Source: Moorella mulderi DSM 14980
Lineage (GTDB): Bacteria; Bacillota; DSM-521; Neomoorellales; Neomoorellaceae
Assembly (NCBI RefSeq): GCF_001594015.1
Contig: NZ_LTBC01000003.1
Coordinates: forward strand, 248,001-312,000
Length of the DNA stretch: 64,000 nt
Reading direction: 5' to 3'
A program made the translations under genes and the position numbers. Every line of letters starts with the position of its first letter. Position 1 is the stretch's first letter. Under the pieces are notes generated by a model, which saw nothing but the letters and a program-made list of their open reading frames with translations, searched no databases and was not told where the DNA came from. Shown piece after piece: positions 52,318 to 60,646 of this stretch.

Positions 52318-52896
52318 TTAAGATACCCGCGGCCTGCGGCTGTGCCACTGCCAGGCCGTAGCAATGATGTCCTCCAGTTCTGTATACCGCGGCCGCCACT
52401 CTAACTCCGCCATGGCTTTTTCTGCCGAGGCTACCAGCACCGCCGGGTCGCCGGGCCGCCGGGGACCGACACGGTAAGGTACTTTCTGCCCCGTCACCTT
52501 TTCCGCCGCTTTTATTACCTCCAGAACCGAATAGCGCCGGCCGCTGCCCAGGTTGTAGGCCGCCGTGGGGCCGCCCCGCTCCAGGGCTTCCACGGCCAGC
52601 ACGTGGGCTTCCGCCAGGTCCTCGACGTGGATGTAGTCGCGGATGCAGATGCCGTCCGGGGTGGGATAGTCCGTGCCGAAGACGCTTAAATATGGTCTCT
52701 TACCCGCTGCCGTCCGGGTAGCCAGGGTGATGAAGTGGGTGGCGTCTTCTTCCCCCTCGCCGATTCTACCGTCCCGGTCGGCACCGCCAACCTTGAAATA
52801 CCGGAGGGATATGTAGGTGATCTCCCTGGCAAAGCTAAGTTCGTAACCCTGGTCATCACCGGCTACCAAAGAGCAGCCACAAAAGGGCCATTCCAA
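52318..52896 (-). pseudogene. galE relic A (C-terminal half)
   Basis: ISLRYFKVGGADRDGRIGEGEEDATHFI, VFGTDYPTPDGICIRDYIHVEDLAEAHVLA and the C-terminal half of UDP-glucose 4-epimerase are intact and in frame. The NAD-binding GxxGxxG domain and the catalytic YxxxK are missing, so it cannot be an active epimerase. The sequence before ISLRYF is unrelated, marking a deletion junction near 52820. Confidence 0.85.
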
Positions 52897-52968
52897 CGAG
52901 TATCAACCACCAGATACAACCCGCCAGGCCACCAATGAGCGCCGGGGATATTTCTAACTCAACTCCAC

Positions 52969-53427
52969 TTATATATCAGTACTATTCTCCTTATCAAAAT
53001 GCTGTAATAACTTAACAAATGAGTTAAAAGAAGTATGCTGTAACGCGTTGACCAATCGTTCATCTGCTGTAATGAAGACCCCTTTTTTTGCAATGGCCAG
53101 GGCAATATATAAGCTATCATATAGCGTCCGCCTGCAACCATAAGCAATCTCAAATGCGGCGGGGAGCAAAGGACGGCTCCTAACAATATTGGCCGGAAAA
53201 GCTTCCATGATCGCCCCGATTATTTTGCGGACATCTTCGTCGCCTATTTCTTCTCTCAAGCACTTTTTCCAAAGAACATTACCCATTTCCGAATATATCA
53301 AATCAGGAGCCCATAAATGATAAACACCTTTCTCTGCTCCCTCCAGGAGTGCTACTGCCCGGTCCGAGTGGGGTTCAGGAATGTACCACTTGACAGCGAC
53401 ACTGGAGTCAACAACATATTTTTTCAC
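52969..53427 (-). CDS. PIN-domain toxin (FitB/VapC type)
   Basis: 152 aa. YVVDSSVAVKWYIPE (Asp), DLIYSEMGNVLWKK (Glu), RTLYDSLYIALAIAKKGVFITADERLV (Asp and Asp) carry the PIN residues. Overlaps the stop of the RHH-type antitoxin gene by 4 nt. Length and motifs complete; probably a functional RNase toxin. Confidence 0.87.
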   Translation of the reverse strand: MKKYVVDSSVAVKWYIPEPHSDRAVALLEGAEKGVYHLWAPDLIYSEMGNVLWKKCLREEIGDEDVRKIIGAIMEAFPANIVRSRPLLPAAFEIAYGCRRTLYDSLYIALAIAKKGVFITADERLVNALQHTSFNSFVKLLQHFDKENSTDI

Positions 53428-53660
53428 CGTTCCCTGTCCTCTCTGATTAAATCAGCGCTGTCACTATAATTTCTCTTTTTTGCTTGTAATTCTTTTCTTA
53501 TCTGCGCAGCTAATTTGATGCCGTCAATCATTTTTTCCCCTGCTACTTCCTCCAATATCGTGTGGAGTTCCAGTTGTAATGACCTTCTATTGGAAGAAGC
53601 GCGCTGCTTTAGCCTGCTTAAAACCTCTCTGGAAATATTGCGAATCAGAATATCGGGCAA
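53424..53660 (-). CDS. FitA-like (Arc/RHH) antitoxin
   Basis: 78 aa. MPDILIRNISREVLSRLKQRA then NRRSLQLELHTILEEV is the FitA-type ribbon-helix-helix. The C-terminal charged segment ends RNYSDSADLIREDRER, a likely toxin-binding tail. A 9-bp palindrome 14 nt upstream is a good operator candidate. Confidence 0.86.
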   Translation of the reverse strand: MPDILIRNISREVLSRLKQRASSNRRSLQLELHTILEEVAGEKMIDGIKLAAQIRKELQAKKRNYSDSADLIREDRER

Positions 53661-53673
53661 AGTCAGCTCCCCC

Positions 53674-53694
53674 TTGCTATCATTTTGATAGCAA
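53674..53694 (-). promoter_or_regulatory. Candidate FitAB-type operator
   Basis: TTGCTATCA and its exact complement separated by 3 nt, immediately upstream of the antitoxin gene. Confidence 0.6.
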
Positions 53695-53756
53695 AATTAT
53701 ATCAGTTACCAATGGATATGACAACCCTCCTGGTAGGATTAAATTGCCAGGTCTAA

Positions 53757-53870
53757 GCTTCGAAACCCACAGAGACGACATCGAATGGGAAATGTGGCTC
53801 TTTCCCCTTTATGTTGCCAACTCTCCAAAAGAAAATGTTTTTCTAAATTACTTCGGGGTGATTTATCCCA
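53757..53870 (+). pseudogene. Chimeric relic: antitoxin tail joined to a PIN-gene 3' end
   Basis: 53757-53800 repeats the FETHRDDxEWEMWL segment of the gene at 56056-56373. It continues directly into about 65 nt that match 50211-50275, the inverted 3' end of the PIN toxin gene. The fusion joins pieces that are 6 kb apart today, showing illegitimate or repeat-mediated recombination. The remaining 53871-54077 holds nothing I recognise. Confidence 0.65.
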
Positions 53871-54077
53871 GGGAAGCAGGCCGTCAAAGCCCGCCAGCAG
53901 AGCCTGCTCGCCGACGCTAACCCCTGCCAGGTAACGTTTCATCGCTTTTTCTGCATGCCAATCGCTGCGCCCATCTCCCAATGACCTTGGACACCGCATG
54001 CCCCAGCCCTCTCCCTGCCAGCTACAAAAAAGCGCTCTTGCCCCCGCGATAATCCACTGGTAAAATTAAATCAGGCG

Positions 54078-55055
54078 GTGGTTTGCTTGCAGCAAAAAAG
54101 CGGTAACCAGTACGATACCATTATTAAAGACCTGTTTGCCGGCGGGACAGAGGAACTCATCAACTTCTTCAGCGACATCCCAGCAACGGTAGTCAGCGAC
54201 TTGAAAATCGAGTTCCCCCAGGTGGAAACCAGGGTTTCCGACCTGGTGGTGAAGGCCAAAAGCGAACAGGGTGCTATGGTCATCCACCTGGAGTTCCAGA
54301 GCCGCAACGACGACGAGATGCCCTACCGCATGTTGCGCTACGCCCTCGAAATCCACAAAACCTACCGCCTGCCGGTCTACCAGATGGTTATCTACTTCGG
54401 CCAACGGGAAATGAACATGGCCGGCCAACTGCACTACCGCCTGGGAAACGAAAACATGCTGGACTACCGTTACCGCCTGGTCGACCTGGGTAAAATAACC
54501 TATGAGGAGCTAAAAAACCACCCGCATCAGCAGCTGCGTTCCTTGCTGCCCCTGGCGGACAGGGAGAGGCGCAAGAAAGAGGGGGAGAAATTTCTCCGGC
54601 AGTGCGCAGAGGATATTTTAAACAGCGACCTGGACCGGGAGACCAAAAAGGCCGTGCTCCTGCGGGCGGAGATATTCGCAGGCCTGGTTTACGACCGGCA
54701 GGTGATCGAGCTTATATTCCGGGAGGTGGAACAAGTGCTGAACATCGAAGAGTCCGCCGGTTACCAGAGGATATTTGAAAAGGGCCTGATAAAAGGCCGG
54801 CAGGAGGGTTGGCAAGAAGGCCGGCAAGAGGGTTGGCAAGAAGGCCGGCAAGAGGGCCGGCAAGAGGGCCGGCAAGAGGGCCGGCAGGAGTCTCTGGTAG
54901 ATGTAGCCATCAGGCTCTTGAGCAAAAAGTTCCGCAGGCTTCCCAGGGAGTACGTGGCCAGGATCAAGGAGCAGGACGCGTACGTACTACAGCAGGTGAT
55001 CGACAACATCTTCGACATCAACGACCTGTCCGAATTGGAAGACTACCTACAGTAA
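54078..55055 (+). CDS. Rpn/YhgA-family putative nuclease with QEGR repeats
   Basis: 325 aa, intact. The N-terminal PD-(D/E)XK-like domain shows YDTIIKDLFAGGTEELINFF, RVSDLVVKAKSEQGAMVIHLEFQS (Asp, Glu-x-Gln) and YALEIHKTYRLPVYQMVIYF. A linker helix has about eight (G)RQEGWQE-type repeats (residues 239-272), followed by a C-terminal helical DUF4351-like region. Rpn proteins are RecA-independent recombination nucleases, and some act in anti-phage defence. GTG start at 54078 is tentative; a TTG at 54087 is possible. Confidence 0.8.
   Translation: MVCLQQKSGNQYDTIIKDLFAGGTEELINFFSDIPATVVSDLKIEFPQVETRVSDLVVKAKSEQGAMVIHLEFQSRNDDEMPYRMLRYALEIHKTYRLPVYQMVIYFGQREMNMAGQLHYRLGNENMLDYRYRLVDLGKITYEELKNHPHQQLRSLLPLADRERRKKEGEKFLRQCAEDILNSDLDRETKKAVLLRAEIFAGLVYDRQVIELIFREVEQVLNIEESAGYQRIFEKGLIKGRQEGWQEGRQEGWQEGRQEGRQEGRQEGRQESLVDVAIRLLSKKFRRLPREYVARIKEQDAYVLQQVIDNIFDINDLSELEDYLQ
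54796..54893 (+). repeat. 12-bp tandem repeats in the Rpn gene
   Basis: About eight units of the type GGCCGGCAAGAG or GGTTGGCAAGAA encode Gly-Arg/Trp-Gln-Glu. The relic at 51556-52226 has the same kind of array (52016-52064) with a different sequence. Confidence 0.8.
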
Positions 55056-55090
55056 AAGGTCCTTTATCCCACCGGAGACCCGGTGGTTTT

Positions 55091-55591
55091 TTATTGCAGT
55101 TTTATAGCTGCACCCTCGGTTATTTCAGCTTGTCTTGCTTGTACTGTAATTTTCCCCACGGCGACGGCTGGCCTCCGAACGCGTTCCTCTAGGAGTGGCC
55201 ATTCTTCTTCAGTAGCTTGCTCGATAATGATATCGAAGGCGCCAGGCGCAAGACCTATGCCCCCCAGCTTTATATCAGCCAGTTCCACTTCCATAAGGGT
55301 CGCCAGCCAGACCTGCCGTGTATCATTGTCGTAATCGCCTTCGTCCAAGCATTCGCTCAACCCATCCACGCAACCGATGCCGTTTTCCCCTAACACAATT
55401 TTTACCCTGTATAGCTCATCCTGGGACCCGTAACACTTCCCCCATAGTTGCGCCCCCTGCCGGAAGGGCTCCCGGATGGTTCCCATGGTGTAATAATTCA
55501 TCCCGCGCTTAAAACTTTGCTCGCCTGCCAACTGGCGGATATCTCCCTCTGTTAAACCGGTTTTCATGTCTTCCTCGTCCATAATAAGCAT
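55091..55591 (-). pseudogene. SWIM zinc-finger-family gene with internal deletion
   Basis: About 166 aa from ATG 55591. N-terminal GDIRQLAGEQSFKRGMNYYTMGTI and YRVKIVLGENGI match SWIM proteins, but the CxCx(n)CxH SWIM motif that should follow is absent. The frame resumes with WLATLMEVELADIKLGGIGLAPGAFDIIIE, a later family segment. It is read as an in-frame deletion product, probably non-functional. Confidence 0.6.
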
Positions 55592-55809
55592 AATAACTCC
55601 CTTTTTCGGTATGCTCACTGCCTTTGCCCGTATGTCATCAGCAGAAGTTCACGCTGTAGAGCCCTGATTGTTTGCGCGGCAAAAGCCAGGGCGGCTTCTT
55701 CACTCAAGCGCGGTTTTTCATTTTGTCCAGATAAAGCAAAAAGGGACTAAATTCTTTGATATAATGGCCCTCAACACCAGGGGATGAGGTGGGTTTCCGG
55801 GTTAAAGCA

Positions 55810-55946
55810 TTACTTGATGGTTTTTAACTCCTGGTTTACGAACTCCACATCGAAGTCTTCGGGGTCGAAATCTTCTCCCGCCAAAATCCGCATATCTTCA
55901 TAATCGGGATGGCCGGGGTCCTGGAGAATGTCTAACAAACTGGCAT
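55810..55946 (-). pseudogene. C-terminal relic of a pRiA4b ORF-3-family gene
   Basis: On the minus strand DASLLDILQDPGHPDYEDM and AGEDFDPEDFDVEFVNQELK are typical of the end of plasmid pRiA4b ORF-3-like proteins. The coding match stops at 55946, where the 32-bp direct repeat begins, so the insertion or deletion endpoint lies there. Confidence 0.6.
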
Positions 55947-56055
55947 CATTCTACCAGGGGCTAAAGGAAGTGGCTAATCTAAATCGTGACCTTACTTGAC
56001 TTAATGATAAAGCTACTTTAAACTGAATATACCTGAATAATTGAGGTGGTTACCA

Positions 56056-56373
56056 GTGGAACGGATAGAAATACGAGCACCCGAGTGGTTGGTAAAACTG
56101 CCTCCTCGGGAACGTGAAGCTTTAATCGTGGACGCCATTGACCTTACAGCTAAAAGGAAAACCATCCAGTTAAAACATCAAATCAAAGAGGCTGAGGAAC
56201 AAATCAAAAGGTTAGAAGCAAAATATAACATGAACTATGAAGAATTCCAAAAAAAAGTAGTTCCTACTATGACAGACTTCGAAACCCACAGAGACGATAC
56301 CGAATGGGAAATGTGGCTCGATATTATCAGGGAAGCTAAAACGCTTTTAGCAGCATTAGAGGGCCAGCAATAA
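56056..56373 (+). CDS. Probable antitoxin partner of the TumE-like toxin
   Basis: 105 aa from GTG 56056 (GAGGTGG 6 nt upstream). A short N-terminal PEWLVKLPPREREALIVDAI is followed by a strong coiled-coil segment (KHQIKEAEEQIKRLEAKY) and an acidic C-terminus, DFETHRDDTEWEMWLDIIRE. No known DNA-binding domain is visible. Its stop overlaps the TumE-like start. The C-terminal 20 codons occur again as relics at 51052 and 53757. Confidence 0.7.
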   Translation: MERIEIRAPEWLVKLPPREREALIVDAIDLTAKRKTIQLKHQIKEAEEQIKRLEAKYNMNYEEFQKKVVPTMTDFETHRDDTEWEMWLDIIREAKTLLAALEGQQ

Positions 56374-56732
56374 TGAAGCAATATTATACGGGTGCACTGG
56401 ACAAATATAAAACTATTATTGCAACCATCGAAGATTTTACTACACTAACCCGCCGGAATCGTACCATTATCTCCGGTAGGATTTATTTTATTGATGGCTC
56501 TTTTTTAGAAATTTATGATCGCTGGCAGGATGATAAACTGGAACGTTATAATTACTTCTGGTTGGATGGAGATACTGTTATTATGGGCTGGGATAACAAG
56601 GAACACAACAGGGAAATAGCCACGTTTCCTCATCATAAACATACAAAGCACAAAAAAGAAGTACTTTGTTCTTACGAAAACACTTTAGCTGATGTTTTAG
56701 CTGTGATTAATAATCATCTTCATGGCAAATAG
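56373..56732 (+). CDS. TumE-like toxin (DUF6516)
   Basis: 119 aa. The DUF6516/TumE pattern is clear: FIDGSFLEIYDRW, RYNYFWLDGDTVIMGWDNKEHN, FPHHKHT, and a C-terminal TLADVLAVINNHL. These small proteins are coded with a short upstream partner as a toxin-antitoxin pair; the toxin target is not established here. Start overlaps the partner gene's stop by 1 nt. Confidence 0.78.
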   Translation: MKQYYTGALDKYKTIIATIEDFTTLTRRNRTIISGRIYFIDGSFLEIYDRWQDDKLERYNYFWLDGDTVIMGWDNKEHNREIATFPHHKHTKHKKEVLCSYENTLADVLAVINNHLHGK

Positions 56733-56809
56733 AGCAAAGGGAGGCTGGTAGGCTACAGTGGGGAGAAGCGGCAAGACATCTGGCCCTGCCGCTTCCATAG
56801 CTTAATCTT

Positions 56810-57154
56810 TTAGGACTGCTGCTGGCCCGGAGGTAAAAAGGGCGTGGCCGGGGCCTGGCCGTTATGGCCGGAAAGGTACTTGATATACTGGGCCAGGTAG
56901 TAATTCATCCCCGTCAGCGGCCGGCCGCGCACGGCCGCGTTCCACATGGCCCTGGTCTCAGGGCTCTCTCCCTGCCAGCTGGTCACCGCCTGAATGAAGT
57001 AGCTGCGGACCCTTTCCTGGTTCTCCGTATTGGGGTTCATGGGCACAAAATAGCGCCGGGCATAATTGATCCCCTTCCATTTGGCAAAGACCAGGGCCTT
57101 CCCCAGGGCGCCGCTGGCATCCAGGGACATCAGGGGCGCCGTCACTTTGGCCAT
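56810..57154 (-). CDS. Small phage-like conserved protein
   Basis: 114 aa from ATG 57154 (AGGAGG 10 nt upstream). LDASGALGKALVFAKWKGINYARRYFVPMNPNT resembles a family of small phage-structural-like proteins in which a Gly/Lys-Gly-Arg pattern is followed by PxNPxT, then ETRAMWNAAV. No catalytic motif. Phage origin is inference. Lies inside the 32-bp direct repeats. Confidence 0.5.
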   Translation of the reverse strand: MAKVTAPLMSLDASGALGKALVFAKWKGINYARRYFVPMNPNTENQERVRSYFIQAVTSWQGESPETRAMWNAAVRGRPLTGMNYYLAQYIKYLSGHNGQAPATPFLPPGQQQS

Positions 57155-57567
57155 GATGCTCACCTCCTTTCGCCCCTCATTCTACCAGGGGCTAAAGGAA
57201 GTGGCTAATTTCGTAAGCTGCCAGGAATACAGCTACCGGTAAACGTTATCGTCAGGAAGCAAAGGATTTCCTACCAGTTTAAGTTCCCTGCCCGGAAAAA
57301 GTTTGCCGTATCGCGAGAAAGTATTAGAGTTGTTACAGTGGTATGGCTGCAGCAGGCACGGCCAGCTGCCGGTACAGTAGGACTTATCCCCTCGTTAAAT
57401 TGCACTTAACCGGCCAGGACGAACATCACCGTACCATCGCCGTACCCACTCCGTTTAATGAACGTAGCAACCATAAAGTTGTATTAAACACCAGCTTTGT
57501 TTTCCCCAGTCGCCTCGCCCGGCAGTTATATCCCGCCGCATCTGCTCCCTTATGACCCTGGTATAAC

Positions 57568-57905
57568 TCAACCGTTAAATCCCCGCGGCCTGCGGCGGTG
57601 CCAATGCCAGGCCGTAGCAATGATGTCCTCCAGTTCTGTATATCGCGGTTGCCAGCCTAACTCCGCCATGGCTTTTCCTGCCGAGGCTACCAGCACCGCC
57701 GGGTTGCCGGGCCGCCGGGGGCCAATACGGTAAGGTACTTTCTGCACCATAACCTTTTCTGCCGCTTTTATTACCTCCAGAACCGAATAGCCCCGGCCAA
57801 TGCTAAGGTTATCGGCCGCCGTAGGACCGCCCTGCTCCAGGGCTTCCAGGGCCAAGACGTGGGTAGCCGCCAGGTCCTCGACGTGGATGTAGTCGCGAAT
57901 GCAGG
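57568..57905 (-). pseudogene. galE relic B
   Basis: Minus-strand frame CIRDYIHVEDLAATHVLALEALEQG, then YSVLEVIKAAEKVMVQKVPYRIG and the GalE C-terminus. Only the last 110 or so residues are kept and no start or NAD domain precedes. About 90% identical at the DNA level to relic A by eye. The 57210-57567 interval holds no gene I can support. Confidence 0.82.
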
Positions 57906-57966
57906 CATGGTGCGGTTCGTCGTAAACAGTCGCCCTTTGTCTAAGTTTCTCGTTGTCAACCTGTTG

Positions 57967-58179
57967 CTAAATCAGCTGCTTGATATACCCTTTCTCACAT
58001 AATTCATTAAACACTTGTTTAATTTCTGCTTCCGTAAAATGGGGCTTAATCTCCTTAATTTCCTCTATAAAATCCCTTTTCGTCAACTCTCTGCCTGAAG
58101 CGCTATTATCACGATCGACGTATACAATCGTTGATCTTAATTCCAGACCCCTGGCCCGCATGGGACCAAATTCCTCCAT
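57967..58179 (-). CDS. Hypothetical small protein
   Basis: 70 aa: MEEFGPMRARGLELRSTIVYVDRD and a helical C-terminus (TKRDFIEEIKEIKPHFTEAEIKQVFNELCEKGYIKQLI, in two short halves) like a small winged-helix. The reading frame extends 26 codons further upstream without a good start, so it could be a longer protein or frameshifted relative to the next ORF. No family recognised. Confidence 0.4.
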   Translation of the reverse strand: MEEFGPMRARGLELRSTIVYVDRDNSASGRELTKRDFIEEIKEIKPHFTEAEIKQVFNELCEKGYIKQLI

Positions 58180-58238
58180 TATACTATCTATCTCTTTTTG
58201 ATACTTTAATAAAAATAAAAAATCCTTTGCTCTAACCT

Positions 58239-58439
58239 TTATTGTATCCCCGGCCTCACCCGGATAATCTTATATCCATTCGACAAAGAGTCATACTGTA
58301 CTTCAACGCCTCTAAGGGCATTTACATAGTAAAGATCACCCATTAAATCAGCACAAAAAGGGCCGTGAATATACATCTTTTCAGCTAACACAACGATTAA
58401 TGCATATTGATGCCATGGGATATTTAATGAAATAGTCAT
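58239..58439 (-). CDS. Hypothetical small protein
   Basis: 66 aa: MTISLNIPWHQYALIVVLAEKMYIHG and VQYDSLSNGYKIIRVRPG. GGAGG lies 8 nt before the ATG, which supports translation. Its end is followed within 25 nt by an open frame leading into the ORF at 57967-58179, so the two may be one operon or one broken gene. No family recognised. Nothing is seen in 58440-58636. Confidence 0.45.
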   Translation of the reverse strand: MTISLNIPWHQYALIVVLAEKMYIHGPFCADLMGDLYYVNALRGVEVQYDSLSNGYKIIRVRPGIQ

Positions 58440-58594
58440 TTATCTCCCTCCAAAATCTCTTCTGCCTCTTTTTTTCCTTTCCCAGGGCACATAGACTCTT
58501 TGTTGTTTTACAGCATTCAGCCCCCTAACAACACTTGAAAGGCTCCCGCTTTCCTGCCCAATAACCATACTCGATACCTACTTATCCCCCGCTA

Positions 58595-58797
<203 letters not shown>

Positions 58798-58837
58798 ATA
58801 TGTACCACCTATGAAGCCTTGTCCCGCATAATACAAC

Positions 58838-59240
58838 CTACCCCACCTGTACCATTTCCTGTCCCTTCTCTACCCGGAAGCCAGGCAGGACCAGGCGCAG
58901 CAGTTCTTCCACCCCGGCCATGTCGGCCCGCCAGCCGGGCTGGGAAACCAGCCACAAGAAACGCTCCAGCCTGGCGGCATTAAACTCCTCCGGCCGGGCA
59001 ATGAAAATCCGCTCGTGGGAAGTGGCATTAGGACAAGGGCGCCGGCCTGGATGACCAGCTGCACCGCCTCGGGGATAGTCATAAAGTAGCGGGTCATCTC
59101 CGGGTGGGTTACCGTCACCGGCCCCCCGGCGGCAATCTAGCGCTGGAAAAGGGGCACGAAGGTGCCCCAACTGCCCAGGACGTTGCGCTTTACGCCTCTC
59201 CATCCGGCGATAGCATGCCCCACTCTTGCATTTGTAAATA
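58838..59240 (-). pseudogene. capD/flaA1-like relic (C-terminal part)
   Basis: One minus-strand frame encodes [26 protein letters not shown], diagnostic for FlaA1/CapD sugar-nucleotide dehydratases; another frame encodes [20 protein letters not shown] and [17 protein letters not shown], the protein end. An in-frame stop (in the IAAGGPV region) and a deletion separate the parts. Confidence 0.75.
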
Positions 59241-59350
59241 AGCGCTCTCAATCTGCAGGATAGTAAATTTATTCCCTTTCGCCTGGCGAACTTCCATAAC
59301 GACTTCTTGTTTCTAAGTGCTATTTTAACTCAGTGACCATTGCGCGATTC

Positions 59351-59782
59351 TTATTGTTTTTGAAGCTCATTTAAACGATTGATGTTAACTAATGGAAGTA
59401 TTACGGGTGGAACATTTGCAGCCATAGTAATACTCGAAACAACTGTTCTCAAGAAGGGAAAAAGAATAGCCGGAGCGTTAATTTCTGCATAACGATACAA
59501 CTCATTCTTTTCAACAGTAGAGTTAGTTTTAAACCAGCCCCGTAAATTAACTTCTAAGTGAAATGGATTATCTTTTTCGGGGCTTTCTTCAAATATATTA
59601 CAAAATAAATCAACGGTAATCTCATTATTTGTTTCATCAACAGTTGATTCAGTCCGTACTTTGAAGTCAAGCGGTATAGACTTATTCTTCTGTGATTTAA
59701 AGTTCTGATTCAACTTATAAGATAAATGTAAAACTTTATACCCACGAAAAATCAAATGGCTCTCTATAGACTTGTCTATCAT
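59351..59782 (-). CDS. SecB-like chaperone of a toxin-antitoxin-chaperone module
   Basis: 143 aa SecB fold. NPFHLEVNLRGWFKTN, then EINAPAILFPFLRTVVSSITMAANVPPVILPLVNINRL is the signature SecB block (NAPxxLFPxxR, PPxxLPxxN). It is not beside export genes but starts 4 nt within the end of the small antitoxin gene, behind GGTGAGG. Solitary SecB-like chaperones of TAC systems hold the aggregation-prone antitoxin so it can block the toxin. This matches the CmdC position in CmdTAC. Confidence 0.85.
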   Translation of the reverse strand: MIDKSIESHLIFRGYKVLHLSYKLNQNFKSQKNKSIPLDFKVRTESTVDETNNEITVDLFCNIFEESPEKDNPFHLEVNLRGWFKTNSTVEKNELYRYAEINAPAILFPFLRTVVSSITMAANVPPVILPLVNINRLNELQKQ

Positions 59783-60012
59783 GCCGCCTCACCATTTGCA
59801 ATAGCAATATAACCATTTGTCAAGTCGCTATATGGTTCCTCAAAAACACTATATTCAACGATTAGCCTTTCTGGTTGCCATTCACTATCTGCTTCCTCCC
59901 CAATATCGGGACATTGCTCAATCCCAGCCCTCTGTAAATCCCTTTCAAATTGTTCAATAGTTACCTGGGCAAGATATTGGTTTATCTGCTCAACTACTTC
60001 TTTAAAATCCAC
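59779..60012 (-). CDS. Probable antitoxin of the CmdTAC-like module
   Basis: 77 aa from GTG 60012 (GGAGGTG 7 nt upstream); TTG 60036 is the longer alternative. DFKEVVEQINQYLAQVTIEQFERDLQRAGIE is helical; the C-terminal half is acidic and hydrophobic (LIVEYSVFEEPYSDLTNGYIAI), fitting a chaperone-addiction tail. No helix-turn-helix. It overlaps both neighbours by a few nucleotides. Function is inferred from position only. Confidence 0.65.
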   Translation of the reverse strand: MDFKEVVEQINQYLAQVTIEQFERDLQRAGIEQCPDIGEEADSEWQPERLIVEYSVFEEPYSDLTNGYIAIANGEAA

Positions 60013-60517
60013 CGTTACTGCACCTCCATTGTTCAATAGATTTTATACACCGCTCTTCTTTTACGCATATTTGAATTTGTACCGGGGGAATATTAGTAAT
60101 GTCGTACGGATAACTCCGGCCGGGCACAAGAAAAACAGCTCTAACCACTTCATAAGGAAATTGTTGGCAGATAAAATTTATAGCCACACCATTTAAAAGG
60201 CGTTTTCCTTTATACTTTGTCTGCTTCATTTTGCCCTGTAGTTGTTTTATTATCGACAAAAACATATCCCATTCCCGTTTTCGTGTTAAATCAAGAACCT
60301 CCTGGGCTTCAATAATAGTTTTTAAGATAGCCCATTCTTTATATTTCCTGGCACGTACACACCAATCAATAGCCTGGTCAGGATCATCCTCAAAAAAGTA
60401 TATACCCTTCCCCAACCATTCATCTTCTCTATTTGAAGGTAAAAATCTTTTATCCAATAATATCATATCAGCACTTGCTTTACTAGTACCATGAAAACCT
60501 ATAAAAACCCTTACCAT
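60002..60517 (-). CDS. ADP-ribosyltransferase-like toxin (CmdT-like)
   Basis: 171 aa. GFHGTSKASADMILL, FLPSNREDEWLGKGIYFFED and AIDWCVRARKY match the His-Tyr type ADP-ribosyltransferase core (His in FHGT, Tyr in GIYFF), as in DUF3990-like proteins. The likely catalytic Glu is not certain from reading. With the following antitoxin-like and SecB-like genes it forms the CmdT-CmdA-CmdC order, in which the toxin ADP-ribosylates mRNA upon phage infection. A palindrome upstream is a candidate operator. Confidence 0.68.
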   Translation of the reverse strand: MVRVFIGFHGTSKASADMILLDKRFLPSNREDEWLGKGIYFFEDDPDQAIDWCVRARKYKEWAILKTIIEAQEVLDLTRKREWDMFLSIIKQLQGKMKQTKYKGKRLLNGVAINFICQQFPYEVVRAVFLVPGRSYPYDITNIPPVQIQICVKEERCIKSIEQWRCSNGGF

Positions 60518-60532
60518 ATTATGCCCCCGATA

Positions 60533-60548
60533 TAGGTTAGATAACCTA
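60533..60548 (-). promoter_or_regulatory. Candidate operator of the CmdTAC-like module
   Basis: TAGGTTA and its exact complement TAACCTA with a 2-nt centre, 16 nt before the toxin gene. A weaker copy of the half-sites (AGGTT, TTAACC) follows at 60557-60572. Confidence 0.55.
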
Positions 60549-60646
60549 ATGGAAATAGGTTCTAGCTTAACCGTAGAAATCCTGCTATTTTGAGTTTATA
60601 AACTTCATAACCTGCCAGGCGGCAGGAAGGGAGCCTGACAATTAAC

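Larger units (their letters stand above)
55947..57209. repeat. Perfect 32-bp direct repeats flanking the TumE module
   Basis: 55947-55978 and 57178-57209 are identical over 32 bp and in the same orientation. Between them lie the two-gene TumE-type pair and a phage-like gene on the other strand. This is the arrangement expected of a cassette acquired or excisable by recombination; no recombinase gene is inside. Confidence 0.85.

Noticed and set aside
53739-53999. 86-aa minus-strand ORF as a gene
   Set aside because: It spans the chimeric relic junction and shows no family motif or ribosome site.
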